Assembly: GCA_020650975.1 (NCBI GenBank)
Contig: JAIPMN010016512.1
Coordinates: 1-24,528 of the forward strand
Source of the DNA: Apostichopus californicus
Lineage: Eukaryota > Echinodermata > Holothuroidea > Aspidochirotida > Stichopodidae
Direction: 5' to 3'
Length of the DNA stretch: 24,528 nt
Numbering within the stretch: the first letter of the stretch is position 1; every line of letters starts with the position of its first letter. The notes below the pieces were generated by a model. That model made no database searches, had not been told where the DNA came from, and saw only the letters and a list, made by a program, of their open reading frames with translations. Of the stretch, positions 1 through 11,200 are shown piece after piece. The position numbers and the translations under genes are program-made.

Positions 1-130
1 TTGAAGTAAAATATAAATAGATAAGCTAGTTATGTATGTCGTTATGGCATAGTGGAATCAGTGAGGTTGAACAAAATCATAGAAAAGGACGCAAAATGCT
101 GCTTTAAAGGGAGGGTATAATATTTGCAAA

Positions 131-200
131 AAGCATGAGCACGGGTGACCATTATTTGATTTTCTAACATATTTGGTGGCAATATTGTGACCTAATAGTT
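131..200 (+). repeat. Dispersed GGTGACC repeat, copy 1
   Basis: The core reads GGTGACCATTATTTGATTTT, then CTAACATATTTGGTGGC and a closing TTGTGACC. It resembles 9481-9560 and 11138-11200, all in the same orientation. The short TGACC motif at both ends suggests a small mobile-element end or MITE remnant, but no target duplication was found. Family unknown. Confidence 0.5.
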
Positions 201-207
201 ATGCTTG

Positions 208-300
208 TAATTAGGGTTGGGCGATATATCGAAAATTATTATTATCGCAATAATTTTTTTTCAAGACGATAATTTTTGAGGATTGAACAAATGACGATAA
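208..300 (+). mobile_element. Possible hAT-type transposon end fragment
   Basis: The segment begins AGGGTTGGGCGATATATCG and continues with repeated ATTATCG/CGATAATT words. A GGGTTGGGCGATAT start is a recurrent terminal sequence of non-autonomous DNA transposons in animals, and I associate it with hAT-like families from memory. No matching inverted end or target duplication was found downstream, so it would be a one-ended fragment. Low confidence. Confidence 0.3.
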
Positions 301-2336
301 TTTCTTGTGAAAGAAATTTAAACAATATGTGGCAAAAAATGCGATTATCCTGTCTCCGTTTTATGTGTAAATGTTATTCTAGCATTCCATTGTTAAGAAA
401 GTTGAAAAGAAATAAAGTTTATCAACTTCATTACTGACTTTTGAACTTCGTAACAAACCCGTCCTTTACAACATGTTCGCTACGTACACATATACACAAT
501 GAGAACGGTGTTAGTGACCTACTCAAAACCACACAGTACTACGCGATAATGTTTTTGTACTTTCAAGACACAGAGCTCTCTGTTCTGACAGCTTTCAACA
601 AGACTGCGGAGCGTGTTTGACCTCGTGATTGGTCCGTATTAAAAGTCCTTACGTCACTATTAATTTCTAACGTGTACTACCAGAGAGTTGTTAAAATGAA
701 AAGAGATTTAATCTGTCTTTAAATCTTTTATGCAAAATGACCAAATTACCATACAAGTAGAAAGACGAATGCCACTTGTGTACATACAGTATTTTATTTC
801 ATTCAGTATATATGAATAAAATTAACCATATGAATATAAAATGTCTAGTGCAAAATGTCAGTTACACTCAATAATTTCTTTTCTCAATAATTTCATTATT
901 TGAAACCTTTAAACTGTGGTATTAACATTCTTCAGATTGTGAATTGAAATTATAGTCTGAATAAGGGAAGATGATTGGGTCTTGGCAATCTACTGGTTTT
1001 ACTGCAATTAGTCAGCTACATGCTATTTTGAACTAATTGTTATACTGTAGCTCTATTAATCAGTTTCATGACCTCAATGATGACCTCTAACGAATATACA
1101 ATTAATCCTTGATACTTCACTAACAAAGTGGCTTGGCCAGTGCTCTGGTTCCGTGGTTCACATGATCAAACTTAATACCAATGGAAACTAAATTTTCACT
1201 TCCATTATAAGCACAGTACTGAATTTAATGACTGAATGATTATACAGCTGTGAGTTGAATTTGAACTGGACACTGGGACAGAAACTTCAATTTAACTAAT
1301 TGCTGCTTTCCATATTTGTCAATTTTTGGTGTGTTTGTACGGAGGAAAACTGAATTAACTTGCAATGTGCAAAATAAAACTTTTTGCAGAAATAAAAACT
1401 ATATACTGTCTGTGTCAACTATAAAACGTAAAAGGCTCACCAAATGAGACGATGTCCAGTAGACATGAGCCTGTGAACTGGGACTGTAACTGTACCATGC
1501 TATTACATGCCAAAGTACATCAACAGTTTATGCATTTTACATGATCAGTCAAATACTAGTTTTCATAATTTACAAGATATGCAGTTTATCTTCAGAACAA
1601 GGACACCTACCTTTGGCAGTTCTGACAGATGTCAATTGTAGTCAACCTGTTCCTCAAAATTAGTGACATGTGTTTTCTTCAGCTCATGAGCCATACCAAG
1701 TAGAAGGAATTTCATCAAAAAAGGGAAAAAACTCTGCCTATACAGTGTATATATTTATTTAGCCTTAGGAACCTGCATGTTTTCTCTTTGCCTAGCTAGC
1801 TTGATAAAAAAATAGTGAAATCAAAATGTATACAGTCCATGTCCATATGATAAACCCAGATCTTGAAGTACCAAGTTAAGAGACGGGACTCTGGTGACGA
1901 CAACGCCAACGTCAGATGCCGACTGATACATGTTCAGTCTTCTTTTTTGGAAAGTTTACGTACAAGTGATGATCTCTTGAAAGAATGTCTCGGGAAGAAA
2001 TTCAAAACACTCAAATTCTTATAAATGCATCCTGTGGACGGAAAATTCTGGTTTTCAAGTGGTCCAAATAAATTCGATTTTTTTTTTTTGCCGGGCACAG
2101 GCACTTCACAGGATGCTTCATTGAGCAGCAAGTCCAAGTCATTATCTCATACCCTCACATGGTTCAAGTGTCCATATGCAGCCCTCTTGTGCTTCAAAAT
2201 AAGTGACTTTTCTTCATTTTGAGTGCTTTTGGCCAAAGTGAATTCATGTAGAATTTCGTTTCCATCAGTATATATGCTAAGTAATACAGACATTTACATT
2301 AAGTCATTTCCAAAGGGCATGATCTCCAAACATGGT

Positions 2337-2403
2337 TTTTGTGTGGGAAGCATTTGTGTTTGTGTGGGTGTTTGTGTGTGTGTGTGTGTTTGTGTTTGTG
2401 TTT
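2337..2403 (+). repeat. GT-rich microsatellite
   Basis: An imperfect (GT)n tract interrupted by TTTG and GGG steps, with the purest run around 2370-2388. It gives a spurious Val/Cys-rich open frame. A short (ACGT)(GCGT) stretch follows at about 2521-2541. Confidence 0.85.
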
Positions 2404-4349
2404 ATTGGTATAAATAGTAACTGGTACTGTACATGTCATTGGTCAGTATTTTGGTGATATATGTGTTTATTTAAGATTTCTGTGGTTGTAGAGAAGGAAT
2501 TGGGGGACTGCTGTACAGTATGTACGTACGTGCGTGCGTGTAGATTGATTATTAGATCGCCAAGTAGAACCCTTGAAATGTTGAAGTATTCTTCAAATTT
2601 GTTCCATGTCTTTGACTTCCCCTCCATCTTTCTTACCCAACAGGCACAACTTTACAGATTTAATCAATGTAATTTTGCTCTAAATTCTGTTTGTAAATTA
2701 ATCAATTCAAATTACATTCAGATCATGGAAAAACCAGGATGTTTTCTAAATGTTAACCATGCAGTTAGAATTTAACATTGTTAACTTTCCCTACCCTTTT
2801 TCCCTTTTATATATTGTTTACGTGAGCAGTGAAAATAAAGACTGTGTGGATGATATAGCCAAGGCCATTTTATTAAGTCATATTTAATAGTAAATCCAGT
2901 GTTTTGGGGGTTTTGTTTTTCTCTGTCATCGTTGGCAAACCCATCTCTATTACAGAAGTTAAAGAATGTAATAAATCTAGAGAAAACCATTGCCAAGTCG
3001 AATATATTTGGCTCAATGACATCATCAATAGACTTGCTTACTGTGAGTCTTCATTTTTGTGTTTGATGGGAATGGAAAAACTGATATTCATGAGTAGATT
3101 TTAAACTTAGAGCCGAATTCAAGGTAGAACGTGTTTGAATATCACAAATACATTTCTATTGATCACCTTGACCAATAATCATGGTTAGGTTTGCCTCATT
3201 CAAGTGCCAGCCAGTTAGGCAAGATGGAATGCTGAACAGGGTTGCAAGGTCTATTACCATGATCATAGACCAATTTGGTATTTAATACTTTTCATGTCAA
3301 TATTTATAATCCATCACTAGAGATACTGTGTGAGGACTACAATAAAGAAGAAGGTAAATAATGGACACAGGACTGGTACTAAAAGAACTAAAACACAAAC
3401 ACAAAAACAAGAAAACACAACGATTAAAACTAATTAATCGTCAATTTTACTCTGTAAATCATCTAATGACAGCATCCAATGATTAACTCAATTCTAGAGC
3501 AGACTGTTGTTGACAAAACCTGTGTTGACTGCTCATATTAATTCATATTTCTCCATATTTCTCCTCTCCCACCAAATTCCAAGGCTGTAAAATGCAGCAT
3601 GTTTGAGCATGTTGTTTATATCCTGTCTGAAAAATTCTGTCAGTAAATTTTCAAAATTCTTCTCTTTGCTCAGTTTTTGCTGGATTATATTTAAATATTT
3701 CTGACATTGATGTGTTTGTTGGGAGATCTAAAATTGATTGTTTGAATACAAAATGCATTCATAGCTCCCTTAAGATAAGTAGAATTATGTATAAAAGCAG
3801 TAAAATCCCAGAGATGCCATTGAAATTTTGATTTATGTTGGTCCATATTTTGTAATTTCTGTTGGAATATTGATGTGCTCCTATACATGGTGCTCACTCT
3901 GTTTCCCCTACCCCCCCACCCATTCCCTGCTCCCCACCTATTCTTGCGCGTAGGTAACTCTTGTGCATTTGGCAGACTTTCAATGCAAGGGATCCTTTCA
4001 CAATTACGTATTAAACAAGCAAATTCCTGTACGTTGGGTAATGTTGTACATTTCTGAAGGAGTGTTTAGTTAGTGAGAAATTCTGTTGCTAACTTGCAGA
4101 TTGGGCATTGATGATACTTTTATTTCGATCAATTTTATAAAACTGGAAAGGTTATATTTCTAAGTGATACCTTTCATCAAGATTTAGGTACTTTTTGTTG
4201 AATATACGTTCAGTTGTCAATCTGAATAAACGTACTAGCTTGTGTGTATATATGAAAGAACTACAGTAGAAGCTGTCAAAACTTAATCATATCCAGTCAA
4301 AAGAACTTATCTAGCATTTTATAGGCAAAAAGAGATTTAAAGAGACAGA

Positions 4350-4551
4350 TTTACTTCATTCGTCACTTACCTGTCTCCCCACAACCTTAGCACCTCCTTC
4401 TACCGTGCCTAGAGTGAACTGGTAACCTTTTAACACTGTGCGCCCTCTATGACCGGCTCCTCCGGTCAATGCCCTTCCTTCTCATTCTACCATCCAAAGT
4501 GCCAACATCGTGCGTTTAATTGTCCGGATTTCCTACAGCGATTTTCCTACG
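4350..4551 (+). repeat. Intronic repeat, copy A (upstream of exon A)
   Basis: About 200 bp that align, with scattered indels, to 5845-6033 in the same orientation. Shared words include CTTACCTGTCTCCCC, ACAACCTTAGCACC, AACACTGTGCG, CATTCTACCA and GATTTTCCTACG. Two copies close together on either side of exon A indicate a dispersed element or an old segmental copy. No open frame, poly-A tail or target duplication was recognised. Confidence 0.7.
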
Positions 4552-4809
4552 GAATTGGAACCTAGGTTCTCTTCACTGTGAAGAATAAATTGTAATTTCT
4601 GTAAGACTTATATCTGATTCAGTTTTTTGTCCCACTTTATCTTTTTATCTTTTACTTACTTAATTACTTATGGTCACCTCATCATTTCATAGTTATTATC
4701 ATTTTTATTATGACAATTTTAATACAGTAGATCTTTTTCCAAACCATTCTGTCCCTGATAAACTACAAGCAGAAACTTAACTTACATTTACTTCTCTGCA
4801 TCTTTCTAG

Positions 4810-4950
4810 GGTTTGCTTGTGGACCAAACCATTGAGAAGGTTTCATTCTGCGCTCCAGACAGGAACGATGACCGTGGTTTCGCATACATTAGTAGGGATG
4901 GAACAACAAGAAGGTGGCTTTGCCACTGCTTCTTAGCTCTCAAAGAACCG
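4810..4950 (+). CDS. numb: Numb exon A: central part of PTB domain
   Basis: A 141-base exon of 47 codons, phase 0 at both ends, between acceptor tctttctag and donor gtaaga. It reads [19 protein letters not shown], then [16 protein letters not shown] and [12 protein letters not shown]. The [16 protein letters not shown] and [13 protein letters not shown] blocks are signatures of the Numb/Numb-like phosphotyrosine-binding domain, which binds NPxY/NxxF-type peptides and membrane partners and lets Numb act as a cortical endocytic adaptor that antagonises Notch. The last codon joins directly to GERLSHAVG in exon B, so the domain continues without gap. The earlier PTB strands must be encoded upstream of the window. 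A generic PTB protein such as Dab or GULP is much less likely given near identity to Numb here. Confidence 0.95.
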
Positions 4951-5844
4951 GTAAGAATCCTCAAACAATGACATTTATTACTTAAACAAGGCTTGAACAA
5001 GACTGGAAGCTGTCACCCTGTCTGGCTGAGTATTGAGAGCAGTTGGTTGTCTTTGCAGTGTCATGTCTGTGTTCTGTAGAGTATTTTATTGACCATTTCG
5101 CAGCTTGAACGTCGTGTTTTCTCTTGGTTAATATTGCAAAAGTTGATTTGCATACAAGAATACACATGAATGTACACATGAATGTGCATTCAAGACTACA
5201 CATGAATGACTGTTAGCTTCAACAACCCAGTGCCACACCTCCTTGTTCAAATCCTGGAGCTGCCCCTGATATATAGTTATCTTCAGGCTGCAGCAACCCT
5301 CTCGATAGGTAATTTCAAAGACCGTAGTTTCTCAGGTGTTGGAACCTTAATAAATAATGACACAACTGGGAATCAATCCTGTTTCAATTGTAGTATGTAG
5401 TGTAGGAATGGCCGCATGTTAAGTGCAGAGATAGACTTATACAAGGGAATGGTAAATGAACCAAAACTGAATCACCATTTAGTATTTATCAAATTTCATT
5501 GGAAGACTGCCAGTGCTGTGATGATGTTGTAGTTATATGCAATGTTTTTGATATGTTGCAAATCTGTCAGAGAATAGGGGGAGAAAAATGTGTAAATGAG
5601 GGTTTAGAAATATTGTCTGTCTGGCAATAAGTTTGGAGTCTTGTCAGTCTAAATTGTATCCAGTTATCCATTCAGCACAAATTTAATCAGTACAGAGTTG
5701 AATGACATCCTTCTATGAGTGGGATGAATGCTATATTTCCTCTTTCCCTTCACTTACTTACCTCCATTCTACAACTACACTTTCATTATATAATACAAAT
5801 TGCATTCTGCTGATCTTTGACACTGGTTTCATATGAAATTAGTA

Positions 5845-6033
5845 TTTACTTCGTTCCCCGCTTACCTGTCTCCCCCACAACCTTAGCACCCTCCATCTAC
5901 CAGGCCTAGAATAACTGGTAACATTTAACACTGTGCGTCCTCTTTGAACGGACCCCCTCCCCCGGTCGAAGCCCCTCATTCTACCACCAAAGTGCCTACA
6001 TCTTGCAATTTTTGTTGGTCCGATTTTCCTACG
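5845..6033 (+). repeat. Intronic repeat, copy B (downstream of exon A)
   Basis: The partner of 4350-4551, in direct orientation. It keeps CTTACCTGTCTCCC, CACAACCTTAGCACC, CCTAGAATAACTGGTAAC, AACACTGTGCG and GATTTTCCTACG, with several small indels. The divergence suggests old insertions of one family rather than a recent duplication. Confidence 0.7.
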
Positions 6034-6922
6034 TTTTTCGTACTCTAGTTTGTTCTTCCTTGGAAGTTAGAAGTCATTATCAACGTGCTCAAAGCCTTCA
6101 CCATGGTAGTACTGTATCATATACTGTATTATATCATTCTATCTCAGCATTGATAAAGATCTACAAAAAATGATATCACTAAATCAGCTCTTGTCCAAAG
6201 ATGGCTTTCAAAAAGTTGTGAGTGATTACTGATGGTGCAAGAGGTTATTTACCTGGTTTGTTTCTCTGTGTGTGGGTAAAGATTGTCTCCTGGATGATTC
6301 CTCAGGGTGCCTCTTGGGAGAATAGGCCTCTTTTTAGTCCTCAACAGATGCCTTATCTCTTCCTCCGAGATGATTTTTCTCATAGTCTTACTAATATGTT
6401 TAAAAGAAGAAGAAAATCCATGGCCGAAGAAGAGTTGCATTAAACTTGGGGCTTGAGGCATGTTCAATTCCGGAGAGAAATTTAGACTTTAATTTAGCGT
6501 GATTGCTTAATGTTCATGGTTGCTGTCTCTTAAAATTGGGAACTTCTCATCTACTCTGTATACTGTATGTGACAGGAATTTGAGTGATTAGAGATGTGGG
6601 TTCAAAAAGGTGAACAATGTCACTAAATCTGATCCCTATAAAGAAAAGAAAATGAGTTGCTCAAGAAAAAAGTCAACAAAAGCTGAAAAAGGTAGGTTTG
6701 TCTGTACTTTGGTCATCTAGCTTCTAAAGTCGTGATGTCAAATAAACAAACTACTATATCAACAGTGGTATCATGCAGAAATTAAAGACCATTCATCTGT
6801 GATTTATATCCTACTCTGAATTTGATCTGTTTATGTCACTAAAATTGCTAATACCAAGAAAATGTCTTCCAATAAAAACTAAAGCAAGATTGGGAATCTA
6901 GACAAAGAAGTATGACAGCTAT

Positions 6923-7030
6923 GAGGAAACATGTTATGATGGACACAGTACTGTACATATATTTTAAAGAGAGATTTATGGCTGTGAGGAAACATGTTAT
7001 GATGGAGACAGTATATATTAAAGAGAGACT
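6923..7030 (+). repeat. Two-copy tandem duplication, ~63 bp
   Basis: GAGGAAACATGTTATGATGG occurs at 6923 and again at 6986, and each is followed by an ACACAGTA or AGACAGTA word and AAAGAGAGA(C/T)TTAT. The duplication is imperfect, with no gene attached. Confidence 0.7.
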
Positions 7031-7292
7031 TATAATTGCCTATATAGATGACTTTCTTCCTTCTAATCATATTGTAAAATAATGAAATATTGACTAAATA
7101 ACATTGTGCGCTATATAATTCCACAAATGATGTGCATATGCTCTAAAACCCGAAGCTAAACAAACATCACAAAAAATAATTTGGTAAAGTGAGGCGCTAT
7201 AATGCTTATAAGGTGTTTAAATTTACCACATTATTTATAGAGATTGCAAATGTTTCCAATCTACAGGCTTGCTTGTACTGTAGGTGCCAAAG

Positions 7293-7629
7293 CAGTGGCG
7301 TAGGAAGGTACTTTTGAGTGGGGGGGCTGAAGACTGATGGCCGGCCTGGGGGAGGGGTCTTTTTTTGGAATTTTTTTGCATTTCCAGGTGGCCTCAGATG
7401 CAATTTGGTGCAATATAGCACACTTCAACACCATTTTGTAAATAATTTTGCATTTTCACCTGGCCTTAAATGCAATTTGGTGCTCCAAATGAGATTTTTT
7501 TCTCATTTGGAAATGAAAAAGGGGTTTTCTGACTTGCGGAGCAGGGGGGCGGAAAGGTACTTCCGCCCCACCATATTTTTCACTGGGGGGGCTGGCGCCC
7601 CCCCAGCCCCACCGGTTCCTACGCCCTTG
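7293..7629. mobile_element. Non-autonomous hAT-like MITE, 337 bp, with 8-bp TSD
   Basis: The element begins CAGTGGCGTAGGAA and ends TTCCTACGCCCTTG, whose reverse complement is CAAGGGCGTAGGAA: terminal inverted repeats matching at 12 of 14 positions. Perfect 8-bp direct repeats TGCCAAAG flank it at 7285-7292 and 7630-7637. An 8-bp duplication plus CAGNGGCGTAG-type ends is characteristic of hAT superfamily elements. It has no transposase, so it would have moved with an enzyme encoded elsewhere. Inside are GGTACTT...GGGGGGGCTG near both ends, a GC-rich near-palindrome around 7585-7604, and a 34-bp segment repeated at 72-bp spacing. Open frames here are accidental. Confidence 0.85.
7378..7483 (+). 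repeat. Internal 34-bp direct repeat in the MITE
   Basis: Segments at 7378-7411 and 7450-7483 share GCATTT, a TGGCCT core and the end ATGCAATTTGGTGC, with about four substitutions. The 72-bp spacing suggests internal duplication of the element. Confidence 0.75.
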
Positions 7630-8204
7630 TGCCAAAGGGAGCACCCTACTGTACTCTGGGTTACATTGTCACATTGTCTCTCATTGTTACATTGTACCTT
7701 CGATCTGTTCGATTTAGTTCAAGAGGTCACGATTCTTTATTGGACTGTTTTATAGATGTTATATTCATGATATCAAACATGTCTATCTCTCTTGTGTTAT
7801 GACAAGAGAGTTGTGATTCATCGCTGCCTCTCCTCTGATCATTTCTATGCAAAAGGTGCCAGCATTTCATACGTGTTCAGCTTCTTGTCACACATACACT
7901 GTATGTCATATCCTGACACTGTCATTTGCATACCACATGGACCGTGTCAGGATGTATCCTGATAACAACGACACCATTTTATCCCTGGTGGCAAACACTA
8001 CACCTCATCAATGTAGACTGGTGAAAAATGAGAGTCCTGATAGTGTGAAGATTTGTCACATTTGGGGGTTAAGATGAGCATAGGTTTGGCAAATCTCATC
8101 ACCTTTAAAGAGATTAAACTTTGAAGATTTTAATTTCCTTTCAAGGAAAATTATGTCCTACTTGGTTGAAGAGTTCGTCGGGACATATTTTGTTAACGTA
8201 ACCT

Positions 8205-8229
8205 AGCTACTGTACACAGTACAGTAGCT
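8205..8229. repeat. Perfect 11-bp-arm palindrome
   Basis: Arms AGCTACTGTAC and GTACAGTAGCT are separated by ACA. The two arms are exact reverse complements. It could form a short hairpin in RNA; no function is evident. Confidence 0.8.
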
Positions 8230-8397
8230 GTATATTCAAAGGCAATATTTTAATGTTTAAAGCTGTTGTAAAGCTGTAAAAAGTAATGATTCAGTTCTTG
8301 TGCTCATGAATATTCATTGAACTGACAATCTATGAGAAAAAATACAGGGGGTTTGAGTAAAACAAACAGTATAGATTTCCCCAACTATAACACTCAA

Positions 8398-8757
8398 GTA
8401 ATCCCTCCCACACACCATCCCTCCCATACTACATCCCACCGACCATCCCTCCCACCAACCATCCCTCCCTCCCTCACACCATCCCTCCCACACACCATTC
8501 CTCCCTCACACCATGCCTCCCACACACCATCCCTCCCATACTACATCCCACCGACCATCCCTCCCACCAACCATCCCTCCCTCACACCATCCCTCCCACA
8601 CACCATTCCTCCCTCACACCATCCCTCCCACACACCATCCCTCCCATATTACATCCCACCGACCATCCCTCCCACCGACCATCCCTCCCTCACACCATCC
8701 CTCCATCGCTGCATCCCTCCCAAACTACATCCCTCCCCCATTACATCCTTGTTTACA
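8398..8757 (+). repeat. Pyrimidine-rich CCATCCCTCCC satellite with ~110-bp higher-order unit
   Basis: The array is built from short CCATCCCTCCCACACA-type words. These are organised in larger units starting ACACACCATCCCTCCCAT at 8410, 8522 and 8630, with spacings of 112 and 108 bases. The difference is one extra CCCT in the first unit. The third unit decays at its end. The + strand is almost without G. The array gives Pro/Ser/His/Thr-rich open frames in two frames with no conserved start or splice context, so I treat these as non-coding. Confidence 0.9.
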
Positions 8758-9480
8758 GATGTTTTAATGTCGCTGCTTACTAAGGTGTCTTTTCCAGCCA
8801 ACATCAGAGTGACCCTTCTAGCACTGTGACCTACCCTGGTGACTGTTTTATTGCCAGCTCTTACTGTTTCTACCACCCAATCATCTGCCAGGCATGGTGT
8901 CAGATCCTTTCAGCATCCCATCCTTGTTCTCCATGTGCATACCTATTTGTATTTTAGGCCTAATGTTCCACAAGGTTTCAAGTGAGAGTTAAGGTTTACT
9001 GTTGCCTTGTCTCATTAATGAAGAACATAAACTGCTATAAATAATTTCCTTTGGCTTGCTCCTAAAATTCACTTTATTTACAGTATCTCTTAATTAGGTT
9101 GCCAAGTGAAGTTTATTATGTCTGTTTAAATAAGACATGCAATGATCAGGGTAATTGATGACATTTTCATCCTTCAGTATTAAAGCCTAGTGGCCTACTG
9201 TACATCTGTGAGTTACACAGACCTGATATATATGCCTAACAGTTACTCATGTTAGTATACTGTGTTTGCACCAATTCTTAGCATTCTACAATAATAAATT
9301 TAAACTCTTGAATATCATCGGTATTGGGTCATCTAATACAGGATAAAAAATGGCAAGAAGATTTTCATTGTGCTCCCTGGAGGCTCTAATCCTCCAAACT
9401 AATCCCAGCCAACTGAAGGGGATTAAAATAGACAATAAAATGTCTCAGTGTGGATAACTAGTGTGAGAGTGACATTTAAA

Positions 9481-9560
9481 ATTCTTGTTGAAGGCTGAGT
9501 ACAGGTGACCATTATCTGACTATCTAGCATATTTAGTGGCTATACTGATGACCTTTAAAA
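9481..9560 (+). repeat. Dispersed GGTGACC repeat, copy 2
   Basis: The segment reads CAGGTGACCATTATCTGAC, then TATCTAGCATATTTAGTGGC and TGATGACC. It matches copy 1 at 131-200 along about 60 bases, with substitutions, in the same orientation. Confidence 0.5.
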
Positions 9561-11137
9561 CTTAAGTCTAAAATGCAATGACCACATCAGATACTTTATT
9601 ACCTGACCAGATATCTGGTTTATCCCTTTGAGTACCAATGGTAACAAAATCAAGGAAATTTAGGTCTCTTGAATTACGTCGAACCAACTGGTTTTCAGTG
9701 AATTTCTTTACATTTGCTCTAACATTAAAGAAAAAGCATCTTTCTCCATATACTTGCAGAGAACTGCCCTGTAAACAGTAGGTAAGGTTGCTGCTATATG
9801 TGAGCAACAATGTGAGCAAAACCTAATAAAGAAATAAGAATTTAGCACACACCTCTGTTTAATTTTACATTATAGTTGTGATGGATGGTTTCAAGGTCAC
9901 ATGGATAAAGTTAAAAAATTATTTTTGTACATGTATAAGCAAAATTTCAGCATATATTTTTGAACAGAAAAATGCCACGTGCCCACTGTCATGGCAAAGT
10001 GCCTTGGCAACTTATTGTTATTATTTACTTGATTTCGTATGGGTTTTTGGTCAAATCTTGTGAATTTGAGCAAAACTAATTTGTTGACTGAGTTTTTAGT
10101 GAACTGTAAGGTATTGCGTCATGTCTCATTTTGTTTATCAGTGCGGCCAATCAAATTATCAGTTCTTCAGCGTAGTCTGTGCACATATGTCTCGGTAATC
10201 AAGTTTTATTGTTAGTTCTGACATCGGGGATGATGATATGTTTCCTACACGATGTACTGTCAGAAGGCATGTACAGATTTGTATAATATTAAGTTAGCTG
10301 AAGGTCAAAACAGTTGGTCTTGGAACATGACAAGGAGGTCACATATGCCACTGAGATATTTAGCTAGGAAATTTTAAGAGTCGTCCTTGCCAATTGGTTT
10401 GGGGGTCTTAAAGAATTCTGCATCCAAAGATGGGAAAACATTTTATCAACTGGTCAATATGGTGTTGGCATCCAATATATTTTCATTCACAGTGCAATAT
10501 GTGGAAACTATGTAAGGCACACTTGGGATATATATCGAGAGAATGGTTAAGCTGCATGCAATTATGGGTTGAATTTGCTGAAATACTATATTGCACATAA
10601 ATGGCAATATTAATTGGAACCCTGAAAATACAATGTGTGACTTTTAGCGCACAAAAAGTCACTGCCTGTTATAGGAATCTGGTATAAACTACAAAAGTTA
10701 ACAAGTGAAGAATTAATACCTTAAATTTATTGGTGGGACAATTTTCTGTTTTTGACTAAACCTTATACTGGCAATCATTTTGCACACATAAGAAACTACA
10801 TCTGCCATAGATTATTGTGTATATAATTATTTTTTGCTGGATGTGTTACAAATGTGAGATTCTGTTAACTACAGAAAAAGGACCCGACCGTACTGTAGAA
10901 AACATTGTCATGTACAGTGCTTATCTTGTTAACATGCAGCATATTATTATTAACTCCAGATTTATGCTAAAATTGTGAACAGTTTTCAAATTATTTTAAC
11001 CTGAACGGGCTTATCTCCCAAATTATTGTGCAGGCATTGATATTGACATTAAGTGCCTAATTCATTATTATTTATTTTATTTTTTTAATTTCCACACAAT
11101 TTTCTCTGTGGTTGAAAATACTTTGATGGTGGCAGTT

Positions 11138-11200
11138 AAAATGCTTGTTAAGTTTGAGCATCGGTGACCATAATTTGATTTTTTTAACATATTAGTGATC
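11138..11200 (+). repeat. Dispersed GGTGACC repeat, copy 3
   Basis: The segment contains TTGAGCATCGGTGACCATAA followed by TTTGATTTTTTTAACATATT. It matches copies 1 and 2 over the core and diverges after AGTGATC. A weaker, possibly inverted relative lies near 14318-14354 (TGACCAAATTAGCATATCTA). Confidence 0.45.

Larger units (their letters stand above)
1..4809 (+). other. numb: Intron (3' part) upstream of numb exon A
   Basis: This stretch ends at a polypyrimidine-AG acceptor (cttctctgcatctttctag) directly before exon A. I read it for earlier Numb exons (N-terminal basic segment and the first PTB strands) and recognised none, so the upstream exon must lie outside the window. It holds a possible hAT-type fragment near 208-300, one copy of a dispersed GGTGACC repeat at 131-200, a GT-rich microsatellite at 2337-2403, and one copy of a repeat at 4350-4551. 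The remaining sequence is AT-rich with only short open frames that look random. That it is intron rather than intergenic is inferred from the acceptor and from exon A starting in mid-domain. Confidence 0.8.

Noticed and set aside
1-4809. Earlier Numb exons (N-terminus and first PTB strands)
   Set aside because: I searched by eye for the expected conserved blocks in all three + frames and found none; they probably lie upstream of the window.
7318-7755. 145-codon open frame overlapping the MITE
   Set aside because: It starts inside a non-coding transposon and runs through its right end into flanking DNA; no transposase similarity.
8332-8829. Long Pro/Ser/His/Thr-rich open frames over the pyrimidine satellite
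   Set aside because: They arise because the CCATCCCTCCC repeat lacks stop codons in two frames; there is no splice support or recognisable domain.
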